64,000 nucleotides of DNA from Liolophura sinensis (lineage: Eukaryota; Mollusca; Polyplacophora; Chitonida; Chitonidae), in contig NC_088307.1 of the NCBI RefSeq assembly GCF_032854445.1, positions 27,382,547 through 27,446,546 on the forward strand, in the 5' to 3' direction. The position numbers and the translations under genes were made by a program. Positions 36,152 through 46,581 of the stretch are shown one piece after another (the stretch's first letter is position 1; the number at the start of each line of letters is the position of its first letter). The notes under the pieces are model-generated. The model did no database searches and was not told the DNA's origin. It was given only the letters and a program-made list of their open reading frames with translations.

Positions 36152-36300
36152 CGTGGGATCACAAAGCGATCTTAGACTTAAGTCAAAATTTCACAACACC
36201 TTATGACTGTTATTTAACAAGATCAAAATATTGCTTGACAATGTAAATTCTGGGTAAGTTATTGTACTACAAATTTCAGCTAAAATAATGGAAAGCAGCG
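36152..36300. mobile_element. MITE-like element, family E, left part
   Basis: GGGATCACAAAGCGATCTTA, GACTTAAGTCAAAATTTCAC matches the inverted end of the copy around 45680/51394-51588. Confidence 0.65.
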
Positions 36301-36513
36301 CATCAAATTGATCCCCAGGGCAGGAATTAAAATGTTAGTGATATATACACATTATCACTTGATTCTACTTAAAGAGTTGTTCACTGAAACAATTTTGTCA
36401 AATTAAAACAAAAAAGTCTGTGACAAACTTTTGGAAGTGAAGTGTATAAATTTTGTCCATTGTTTAGGGCATTTTTAGACACTGAGTATTGAAATAACAA
36501 ACTTTAATGAACC

Positions 36514-36516
36514 TAG

Positions 36517-36574
<58 letters not shown>
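36514..36574. repeat. (TA)n(CA)n microsatellite
   Basis: About 28 bp of TA repeats followed by about 28 bp of CA repeats. Confidence 0.98.
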
Positions 36575-36577
<3 letters not shown>

Positions 36578-37664
36578 GTTTGTACAACACTTTAATATTT
36601 TATCAACATTTCATAACATGACAGTTGATTTGTTGCACACAGATACACAGCTGTAAACACCCTACTCCTAATTTTGTGTACATAATCTACTTGAATAGCA
36701 AATGTGTTACTTTGAAAACAAAGACCTTTTAACAATATAAAACATGAACTTATTGCAAAATGTTTACGAAACACAATGTAGACATTTGGCATGAAGGAAA
36801 ATAAATAGAATCATAACTTGATTTTGCCATTAAAAATCGGTGTTAAACTGATCAACACATCGTCTCATATTTGTCAATTAACTGAAGCTATATTTTACAA
36901 ATTTACACTACATATTGACCTCAAAATAAACACATCTTAACATTAGCTTATTTCACAACACCCACCCTTTCATGAACAGCATACCTGTTTATTAATTTAG
37001 TACACTAGCCAAAGTACTGAGTAAGTCACAGTGAGCAGTTCTCTACATTAATTAAGAAAACCAAGAGTTTTCAGACTAATACACTCTTGAATTTGTTTAT
37101 TTTTTTTTTTTTCCTTTTCTTATCAGGGATGGGTTAATCTAACTTGCTTCCCTCAGGCTTACACTGTCTGCTGTTAACAAAGACTCATTCAACAGAGCTG
37201 AAAGCACCCGAACAACTTCAGACCACAACATATGCGGACCACAGAGGACTGGCAGGGCTCTTGTTTGGTGGACCAGCGATTTACTAGAGACAGGACTGTC
37301 AAGTGTGCCTGCATGTGAAGTGTGGTGAGGGGGTGGGGGATAGTGTTAAGTGGGTATAGGAGTTGGTCAAAGAGATAAGAGCGGACCAAACGGATTTTAT
37401 CGCAGTGCAAACTCCACAGAAAATCCGATTATTTCCCTGAATGAACCAGTGGTAATCTCCTTGGATTTGTGTGGAAGAAAAAGAAATCTCGACATATCCG
37501 AATTGCAAGTGCAACTAACCAAAAAAATAAAGGGTGAATATACATGTATGGAGTTAATTCTCGACGCACGAAGGCGTAGCCCTGTTCCCCACGTCTCAGG
37601 GAGTGAGGTGGGTGGGGACGTTTAACAGTTCTATATGACACACATACAAAGAAGGTATACTTAC

Positions 37665-38046
37665 TCAGATGTAGTGTTAAGTTGACTGTGTTCGGATACT
37701 GGACTCCCTCTAACATTGTTTCACTCTGCCACCAAGTCCAGTTTAAATGGGTGTTGAAATCCGTCATATGCTCTGCAGGGTGGGCCAGATTGGGCACCCT
37801 GGCGTCGCAGTACTGGCATGACTTCGTGGCCCCGGTCACTCCAGTCTGAAGACAATATTCTGTCACTTTACTAATTCCACACGTGTTGGTCGCGTCGACG
37901 GGCAAACGAAAAGCAGCGTTTTCGAACGACGGCATGCAACGTCTTGCCCTTCGCTGCTCGTCGTAGCAGCTGAAACGTCCGGATTGTCCGTCAGAGAAAT
38001 TGACCAGACATCCTAGGAGCAATAAGATGACACTTGCAACCCTCAT
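37665..38046 (-). CDS. LAMC1-like: Laminin gamma subunit, exon 1: signal peptide and start of LN domain
   Basis: First coding exon of a secreted basement-membrane laminin gamma chain, which assembles with alpha and beta chains and polymerises through its LN domain. The start at 38046 gives a compact signal peptide ([20 protein letters not shown]), then [46 protein letters not shown] and [20 protein letters not shown]: the LN domain of gamma 1 nearly word for word. Donor CTGA|GTAAGT, phase 1. An in-frame ATG at 38124 would add 26 basic residues before the hydrophobic core. Eleven exons in this window sum to 2200 nt (about 733 residues; vertebrate LAMC1 is about 1600), all in phase. Invertebrates usually have few gamma genes, so orthology to LAMC1 rather than LAMC3 is not decided. 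Confidence 0.95.
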
Positions 38047-38460
38047 CGTGCCCGGTTTAGGGAGCCTGGGCACGATTTTCCTGCACACCCCTCTCGTCTC
38101 ACCAGCAGCTCGCACCGCCGCCATGCTATCCGCAACTAGCCTGGATCAACTTACAGACTGATGCATCCTGGGATAGCACTTGAACTTTACAAAACTTTAG
38201 GAAGTTGACCCCACATACTTAGAGCTCGCCGGCCCAGTTCGTACAGAGGTTGGGTGGGGGAGGGCAGGGGGCTTGTAGGCAACATAACGTATCGGCTACA
38301 GCTGGACGGTCCGAAACGATATCTACGACTTACACATACGCTATAAACTGTTCAAGTGCAGTAAGACCATTTAAACGGGTACGGCATTCTTCTCTCACCC
38401 TACAGTATATACCCGCCCCGTGTGAACTCGTGTGTTAATGATATTTGCACCCCTCTTAAG
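38047..38460 (-). promoter_or_regulatory. Laminin 5' flank: presumed 5' UTR and promoter
   Basis: Region upstream of the start codon, more GC-rich than its surroundings (CGCACCGCCGCC, GCTCGCCGGCCC, GGGTGGGGGAGGGCAGGGGG at 38249-38269). I see no TATA box at a fixed distance; a CpG-type initiation region is plausible by position only. An in-frame upstream ATG with good context (AGCATGG) lies at 38124. Confidence 0.45.
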
Positions 38461-38639
38461 CAAACTTCCTCATTTTGCCCAGCGTGCAGTTCAAAATATT
38501 AATCGAATATACTGCGAGAGATATTGTTTTATTTTCTTTTGGTGTGATGTTGGATAACGGAGAAATCGCAGTTCAAGCTAAGCGAAATCACGCATAGGGC
38601 CTATTTAGGCCTAGTAAATCGAAAGTCTCCTGAGCGATG

Positions 38640-38838
38640 CAGGAATGTATCCTGCTGTTGTAGCAGATTGTTCTGTTAACTGTAACACACATATTCTATT
38701 AATTCAATACAAAGATTCTTTGAGACTTAATAATATAATATTGTGTTGAATATGACAGAATATTGTGTTATAATAACAGAATCACTCAGATAACAGACTT
38801 TCTGTTAAAATTAACAGATTAATTTTTTGAATGAATAC
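38640..38838. mobile_element. MITE, family F, second copy lacking the left end
   Basis: Matches the interior of 35533-35782 (TGTTAACTGTAACACACATA, TTGTGTTGAATATGACAGAA) and the right end TTAATTTTTTGAATG; the left inverted repeat is gone. Confidence 0.75.
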
Positions 38839-39009
38839 AATTTCACGGGGCTTGGTTATTCTCGATATTTCAATCTGTCCTGTATAAAAACTATTGTGTT
38901 AACCTGTATGAACGCCTACTCGTCTACTGCATTCTGCGCGGGATTACATATGCTTGCGTGTGTAGGTAAATGTGTAACTATGTAAAGTGATCCCACTACA
39001 GGCAGCGAC

Positions 39010-39117
39010 TTGAGGATGGCCGCGGATTTAGCCTGGTTTCTTCCAGCTTAATGCAATCCATCGCAGAAGTGAAATATTCTTGAATATGGCGTAAAACACA
39101 AATCAAATAAATAAATA
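39010..39117 (+). mobile_element. SINE family A, 3' part
   Basis: GAAGTGAAATATTCTTGAAT, GGCGTAAAACACAAATCAAA, TAAATAAATA tail on the plus strand. Confidence 0.8.
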
Positions 39118-41525
39118 CATCACTACACTCAGAAACAGGTATATGTGTTATGATCAATTCACCAGCCTGGTAATCGAGGTATTAGGAATCACCAAATCTC
39201 TTTATCGTGGGATTATGAAAAAACAAAGCGGGTATTCCGGTGGTCATGAACCGGAATTATGACCTAACCAACCCCTTAGAGTGAAGCAAGCTAATAAACC
39301 GGTGAATGCATCTACTCATCCACCCATCTACCCATCCACCAATTTTCTGAATCCACCCATCCATCAATAATACAGTCAGTGATTTCACTCAAGTATCAAA
39401 TGACAACATTTGCTTAGTCAACTAACTAGTCATTCAGTCATGCCAATAGGTCAGATATTCAAAGGAGTCACCCATGATTAAGTTGGAGACACCCATGATT
39501 AAGCTGGAGTCACCCATGATTAAGTTGGAGTCACCTGGCCTTCGCTAAAATAGTCTGTCGATCTCACAAGTCCATCGGTGGGTCAAGTATTCAAAGGAGT
39601 CACCCCTCATTACGGACAATATGTCAGTCTAGCCAGTCGATCATTCAGTCAAGTCAAATTGTCAGTCAGATAGTCAAAGGAGTCGTCCATCATTAAAATC
39701 GGTAAAGGTAAAAAGGTAAAAGGTAGCCAGTCAATCAGTGACATAATTCAGTGAATGATTCAATCAAACCAGCCAGCCATGCAATTAAAGAAGTAACTCA
39801 GTCAAACTTTGTCTGAAAGACAGTATATCAAACTTATGACTCAAGCAACCAGTTAATCTTGTGATTATGAAGAGACAAACCTGTTAAAGGACAAGACGGC
39901 AACTGGCTAAATATATTTCAGTCGAAAGCTGGATACCCGAGCTTTGTAAAAAGTAACACACTTGATCATTTTAATGAGATTTCATCGAATAACATGTAGA
40001 ACAAAATGACAATACTGCACAAATGGCTGGTGTGAGCCGAGGCAGCGATCTTGATATTTGTTTCCTATTAAACATGTTGCTATCAGAATGAGCGACCTAA
40101 GCTGTGACTTAGCCTTCACCCATTCACTCCATGAAACGACAAATGAAAACACAGAACTATTGCTTAGGACATCATTTTAGGATCGTTTACAACGATTTAG
40201 TTGTGTGTGGGTGAAGGGTCATTTCACAAAAGTGTTGTGGGGCAGATCTGTACCACATACAGACCACCACAGGCGAAAAATCAGTTGATTTACAAGCCGT
40301 ATATATATTCAATGACGGTATCACAAATTACGTCGGACAGTGCGCCTCGACCCAAACCACATTCATCTCCCCACATACATTTTTTGTCGTTCATTTTAGC
40401 GTTTAGTAAGCAGTTTGTAAATAACAAATATCAGGGTCAGCGCAAAATTCATTACGGATGCCGAAGGTTTATGGGAATGAGAAAACGGCATCTCACTGGA
40501 CAATGCCTAAAATTAATTAAAAATCTTATAAAATAATTTTTTTTCTCTGAATTTATTACAGCTTACGAACTTAAATTTTGCTCCTCTGTCTTTCTCGCAT
40601 ACAAGGGTTGTTTTTTTCCCTTTTCTCTTATAAAATACAGTAAAATTATTAAAACGCCGCGTTCAAGCCGAGGTACTTTCTCTGACCTCTGGGACAACTA
40701 GGTCAGCACTGCTTTCATCTTAAAAGCAACCGCTACAAAACTGAAGCTTAAAATCCAGTGACACACAAATGCTTTGATCAGGCTCAGTGGTAGACTTAAT
40801 TCCATTTGTTACAGGACTGAGCATGAATCTAGTTGTACAACGATCCTATTGTAATTTTGATAACATTTAATTGGGTCAAAAGTACCAGCACCACCCCTTC
40901 GGAGGCTACGACCTGATTTAAGAATATCCTGACCGTGCATCTGCAGCTAGGCTATTGAAACAGGGTCACAGGAGTTCCTTGTAAATGATATAGCAGGCCT
41001 GTATATATTCTTCCAGTATGTCCAATTTCCGAGAAAACTATTTTCATCGCTTGAGCATTCATCGCCCAAGTCCACAACCTTTATCTGTCATAAGCTACTG
41101 CTTAGGCTATTATGCGGAATATACCTTCGACGTTAGAGAACTAGAGTAAACGTGACGTCACATTACTCTCGATAATGGAGACATGCTAAAGCTGTGTCAA
41201 GACAAACCTTCACTAAACATTCACTGGGTTGAAAAACTCCATAAAAATATTTAATGCCGGTTTAAGGTACTTTGAACTGCAGTCTTTCAGTGCACATAAA
41301 CTTTAGTCAGGTGGTGTCTTTCACTTTAATCTCGTGGTTATGAAGCGTGCTAACCCCATCGGCTACGGAGGTTCCCTTGGACATTGATAGAGAACAGCGT
41401 TAGAAACACATCAAATAATTAACTAAATAAATAATAATAATCACATCCTGTCCATACAACATGATGTGTGCATTAATCGCAAAGATCTGACCAAGGTCAC
41501 CATGGCGCAGGCATTCAAGGAGAAG
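39118..41525. other. Intergenic, no gene seen
   Basis: AT-rich. Only loose repetition of AAAGGAGTCACCCATGATTA between about 39450 and 39700. Open frames here (the longest about 111 codons near 40201) show no domain or splice signals I recognise. Confidence 0.6.
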
Positions 41526-42915
41526 TAACGTATCAGTGTAGCAGTGCTCAACGAGTGTAATTCTCAACCTCTGTCAAGGCGCCGTAACGTATCCGTGTAC
41601 CAGTGCTCAACCTCTGTAGGTCTTAGCGTCTGTCAAGGCGCCGTAACGTATCCGTGTACCAGTGCTCAACCTGTGTAAGTCATAGCGTATGTCAATGCGC
41701 CGTAACGTATCCGTATACCAGATCTCAAACTGTCAAGGAGTTTATACAAAGGATTAACCTGTTCAGGTCTTAACATCTGCCAAAGGGTCGTAACATACCA
41801 CTGTACCAATGATCAAACTGTTCAAGTCTTAGCTTATACGTTTTGTATACCAGAGATCAACCTGTTCATCCCGAGCGTCTGTCACGAAGTCGTAACGTAT
41901 CAGTATGCTAAAGATTAACCTGTTCATCTCTAGCGTCTGCCAAGGAGTCGTAACCTATCAGTGTGCTCAAGGTCAACCTGTTCATCCCGAGCGTCTGCCA
42001 ATAATTCGTAACCTATCAGTGTGCTAAAGGTCAACCTGTTCATCCCTAGCGTCTGCCAAGAATTCGTAACCTATCAATGTGCTAAAGGTCAACCTGTTCA
42101 TCTAGAGCGTCTGCCAAGAAGTCGTAACGTATCAGTGTGCTCAAGATCAGCCTGTTCATCCCTAGCGTCTGCCAAAGAGTCGTTACCTATCAGTATGCTA
42201 AAAATCAACCTGTTCATCCCTAGCGTCTGCGAAGGAGTCGTAACCTATCAGTTTTCTAAAGATGAACCTGTTCAACCTTAGCGCTTGCCAAGAAGTTATA
42301 ACGTATCAGTGTGCTAAAGATCAACCTGTTCATCCCTTGCGTCTGCTAAGAAGTCATAACCTATCAGTGTGCTCAAGATCAGCCTGTTCATCCCCAGCGT
42401 CTGCCAAGAAGTCGTGACGTACCGGTGTGCTAAAGATCAAACTGTTCATCCCGAGCGTCGGCCAAGAAGTCGTAACGTATCAGTGTGCTCAAGATCAGCC
42501 TGTTCATCCCTACCGTCTGCCTAGAAGTCGTGACGTAACGGTGTGCTAAAGATCAACCTGTTCATCCCTAGCGTTTGCGAAGGAGTCGTAACGTATCAGT
42601 GTGCTAAAGATCAACCCGTTCATCCTTAGCGTCTGCGAAGGAGTCGTAACGTACCAGTGTTCTAAAGATAAACCTGTTCATCCCCAGCGTTTGCCAAGGA
42701 GTGGTAACGTATCAGTGTGCTAAAGATCAACCCATTCATCCCTATCCTCTGCCAAGAAGTCGTAACGTATCAGTGTGCTGAAGATCAACCCGTTCATCAA
42801 TACCGTCTGCCAAGAATTCGTAACGTATCAGTGTGCTAAAAATCAACCCGTTCATCCCCGGCGTCTGCCAAGAAGTCGTAACGTATCAGTGTGTTCAAGA
42901 TCAGCCTGTTCACCG
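41526..42915. repeat. 58-bp minisatellite, about 24 copies
   Basis: Unit GTAACGTATCAGTGTGCTAA plus AGATCAACCTGTTCATCCCT plus AGCGTCTGCCAAGAAGTC. The left quarter is more diverged (CGTAACGTATCCGTGTACCAG variants), as expected if the array is growing from its right side. Confidence 0.96.
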
Positions 42916-44149
42916 CCAAACATGGAACTATGCACTTTATTGAGAGCATCTAGACCTATTATAGTCAGTTAAAAGTTCTCAATGACCGTCATCGCATAAT
43001 CTGAATATATTTGCATTATTTTCTGCAAGTTAATGGATACTTTCTCAAAATAAAGGCGTCCGATTTAACAAAAGTTTTTGAAACATTTTTTTTCAAGTTA
43101 TGAAATAAATCCTCCGTATTGAGAACTTACAGTAGGCCTATCGCCGAGGTAGATATATTGTTGTGTCTGGCATTATTCGAGCAAAAAATAATAAAGCAAA
43201 TCACAAAGTATTTGCAATATTCTATCATCTCTCATAAACGCTTTGCTTAGACTAAGGTGTGAACAATATGTTTAAATGTTATAAGGGAGGTAATCATATC
43301 GCGGTCATTTGCACATTAACATATGTCTAAATGATATGTTCATATTTCGCGCAATTTTACTTTTTCCACCGACCCTTGTATTTTTGGTGAGTACTTGCCA
43401 TTTTGTTCTTTCAGTGCGTTGACTTTTACTTATTGTGCCCATCGCACCATCACAATATATTTCGACGCGTATATAAAGGTGGAGAAAACATAAAAATGAC
43501 ATAAAGTTCAGATGAAGGGGTGCGAAAAGTTATTCCTAAATGTGGTATTTAATATTTTTTCCGATTTTTCCTTAAGGAGAAAAAGACACTTGAAAGTAAT
43601 TTTTGTATGGTGGATATTTGGACCATCTTTCGGTATTTATAGTCTTTTTTTAGTAATGTAATAAATGAGGATGTAACACAGGTTTAAATAATTTTGCACT
43701 AGAATTTCTTCTTTTCTGCTAACAAATGTATTAAATCTCAATTTTATGTTCATAAATATTATCACAATTTGGATTAAATGCATATGTTTCGATATAAACA
43801 ACAAATTTACATTCAAATAAATTCATTAGACAAGCATCTCATCCTTATTTAAAACATTATTATGCAACAACGATAACTACCAAAAGTTTGTCCCAAATAC
43901 CCACCTTAGAGAAATATTTTCAAATACCCTTTTCTCTTGAAAAAAATATCCCAAAAAAATATTACAGATCATATTTGCAAATCTTTTGACGCTCTTTCAT
44001 CTGATTTTGGCATCATTTTTATGTTTTCTTTTCCATTAAATAACTGCAGCATCTGATGTAACTCGGATGTAGGTCAATAAGCATCATTAATTCGATAGCT
44101 TCCGCAGTCATAACACAGTTATTATAAGATGTTATACACTGATCTTTAC
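42916..44149. other. AT-rich intergenic, nothing recognised
   Basis: Long A/T-rich stretch with no repeats of fixed period and no supported reading frame. Confidence 0.6.
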
Positions 44150-44796
44150 AACTAAACTTTCAGATGTCATCTCAAATCTAGGCTCTGAAGAATGCTGCCC
44201 ATCACAAAATTTACTGACTAAACTTGGTAGAGGCAAAGGGAAGAAAACTAAAAGCATTGCTACAGAACTACAGATAAGTATAGTGTTTCGTTTATTAAAC
44301 AAGTCTGAAATATACCGAATAGTCCCTGATTTGCTGAAGTGTGAAATAGAAAACTAATGGTTGTCCATGCCTGCATTTCCTCCAGTACTAATCAGTGACT
44401 CGTTCTTAGAATTTTCAAAACTATTATAAACTCTATATAATGTAAAAAAGGAACATTTTGTTGTGTTTGTGGCAGAAAAACAGAATTTGCGACATGATAA
44501 AAGCCGCGATTTGTCCTTACCCAACAAAGACACTCTATAAACAGTCTACCCACCCTTTGCTGCACAGTCATATATGCAAGACGTTTTACACGATTATCAC
44601 ATTACACCGGAAGGATTTGGCAATTGTTTATTTCATCTTTTGCCAGATTGTTACAGTTTCCCATTGTCGTTCCTTTTTGCCTTTCACGATGAAGATGAGG
44701 AAAGACACTTGATAACACTCAAATATGCTCCTCCCCCCAAAAAGGTTATTCTGGAGCAATGGGCAATTGACTTACACATTAACACAAGGAGTTAGC
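44150..44796 (+). pseudogene. Unidentified eroded coding-like sequence
   Basis: The plus strand has successive protein-like frames: LGRGKGKKTKSIATELQISI...NKSEIYRIVPDLLKCEIEN (about 44210-44357), then in another frame MPAFPPVLISDSFLEFSKLL, VAEKQNLRHDKSRDLSLPNK, YPPFAAQSYMQDVLHDYHIT and PLSFLFAFHDEDEERHLITL, ending near 44796. Stops (for example TAA at about 44539) and at least one frame change interrupt it. The composition is balanced and unlike the surrounding AT-rich DNA. I do not recognise the family. It could be a decayed gene, an undetected exon series or a transposon remnant. Confidence 0.3.
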
Positions 44797-45102
44797 ACAG
44801 GGTGCAGCGAACCGTCATACTTCTGCTTCTTTTGAAATATTTAGTCTTCAATCTGGAATAGTTGGTAAAATTTATATCTTCTTAACTTTCAATTATAGCT
44901 TAAGTAAGAGTCTAATACTTTCTGAAAGACGGTAATTTGAGCTATTCTTGGTGAATATGGAAAATCTGGCTTGATTACCGAATATGGATTTTTGCCAAAG
45001 TCTCCGGTATAGCCTCTTTTAATTTATCGGCTTCAATTGCTGAAGATTTTTTAATTAGATTTGCGTGTTACTTTTAGGCCATACTCAATGAATTTTTCAC
45101 TT
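44797..45102. other. Intergenic, nothing recognised
   Basis: AT-rich spacer with no visible structure. Confidence 0.6.
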
Positions 45103-45383
45103 ACACGATGTCGGCAAGTTTTATATGGTGTGTCGGCCAAGTTTATATGTCATATCGCTCAGTTTTGTGGGTTATGTCGGCTAGTTTTGTGGGTTATGTC
45201 GGTCAGTTTTGTGTGTTTTATAGGCCAGTTTAGTGTGTTATGTTGGCAATTTTTTTGCCTTATGTCGGCCAGCTTTGTGTATTTTATCGGCCAGTTTTGT
45301 GTGTTATGTTGATCAGTTTTGTGTGTTTTATCGGCCAGTTTTGTGTGTTATGTCGGCCAGCTTTGTGTGTCATCTCCTCCAGT
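45103..45383. repeat. 22-bp tandem repeat, about 13 copies
   Basis: Unit GTTATGTCGGCCAGTTTTGTGT with GTTTTATCGGCC variants alternating in the middle of the array. Confidence 0.93.
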
Positions 45384-45679
45384 TTTTTGACAAAATTAAT
45401 TTTATCAAATTAATGACGATTTGCTCCACATGTGACGTATAGACGTACACATACATATATACTGACCACCATGGTAGTGGACACCGATTTGACCCACGTG
45501 ATGTATACACACACGTACGCGCACGCGCGAACGCGCACACGTACGCACAAGGGAACTGAACAGTGTAAAGAGCTGAAAGACAACATGACTGGTTTTGTTT
45601 CTGAAGTGAATTGTTTTTTTTGAGGATATCGAGGTTTGTGCTTTATTCAAAAGTTAGTGTATTTTATCCACAGTCCAGG
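45384..45679. other. Spacer with an alternating purine-pyrimidine tract
   Basis: No gene. 45509-45549 is a nearly perfect alternating pyrimidine/purine run (ACACGTACGCGCACGCGCG and continuation). Confidence 0.7.
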
Positions 45680-45694
45680 TCCCGGAATCACGAG

Positions 45695-46451
45695 TGTTAC
45701 GACTGAAACTGTCTGCATTATTAAGAGATGGCTTGTTCGAAATACACGACAGTTTAGCCGCACAAAAAAGTAACCAAAACCAGCAGATTTTATTTTACAA
45801 AAATTTATTAGGTTTAACAAGAACAGATAACAAGACTTTTACAAATACTAAAGTACTTAAGTTTAACAAGAAAGGATAGCAGTATCTATACAAATACTAA
45901 AGTACTGACATGTACAACGGTGTCAAGTCCAAATGGACGCATATATTCCACAATGCGGAAAACCATACAGGCATAAATGCACAAATAAGAGGGAAAATCC
46001 ACAGTATAACTGAGTGTATGACGAAATATACACAAAATTCCACAGACAGGGTTCGTGTACTAATAAGCACTGTGTACACAAGAGCACAAATTAAATATAC
46101 AAGTTCAGACTGAACAAGTGCTCGGTGGAGATATGATATAACAAAGCCAGAGGCTACAAAGACACCAAAATTCAGCACAAAAGGCCTACTAAAGTAACAC
46201 ACAGCGAAAGCATCCAAAAGTCTCAATAATTCTCCTTTCTCCTCTTTTGACCTGCTTTCATAGGCCTTATATAGACTGGTGGAATTGTCTAGAATAAGAA
46301 AATTCTTGAACACTTGTTATAAACAAACAGGCCCCGAACTGAGGGTATTCTGGAACATTCTAAGGCAGAGGCAGACAGCATGCCCTGAACTCAGCATATG
46401 TAAACAGTGGCAAGCTAAATTTAGAAGCTGACAGCAGTCGTGCACATAACA
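45695..46451 (-). repeat. 3' LTR of the retrotransposon
   Basis: 757 bp. The same length as the other LTR, with TG...CA ends in both. Confidence 0.95.
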
Positions 46452-46462
46452 CACCCACCCTT
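46452..46462 (-). other. Polypurine tract
   Basis: Minus strand AAGGGTGGGTG directly before the 3' LTR, the usual place for plus-strand priming. It holds one T near its centre and a TG at its end. Confidence 0.75.
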
Positions 46463-46581
46463 CAAGAAAAAAAGTTTCCCTAACTTTTTTTCTACTTACA
46501 ATATATGTTAAACAATATATGCTAAACAATAATATATACAACATTGTAAAACCACATGCAATTAAACATTTTATACACAAC

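Larger units (their letters stand above)
20030..37664 (-). other. Laminin intron 1 (17.6 kb)
   Basis: The largest intron, separating the signal-peptide exon from the rest of the LN domain. Long first introns often hold enhancers, but I cannot point to one. Contents: a split SINE with satellite and hAT insert, the 43-bp minisatellite, several SINEs and MITEs, and microsatellites. Stretches without recognised content: 21716-21999, 22190-23240, 23865-25227, 26031-28450, 31826-32877, 33000-33510, 33610-34500, 34630-35176, 36576-37664. A 16-bp poly-C run lies at about 26773-26788. Confidence 0.85.

Noticed and set aside
37350-37625. 91-codon plus-strand frame next to laminin exon 1
   Set aside because: No recognisable domain; partly antisense to intron 1 start and without splice or start support.
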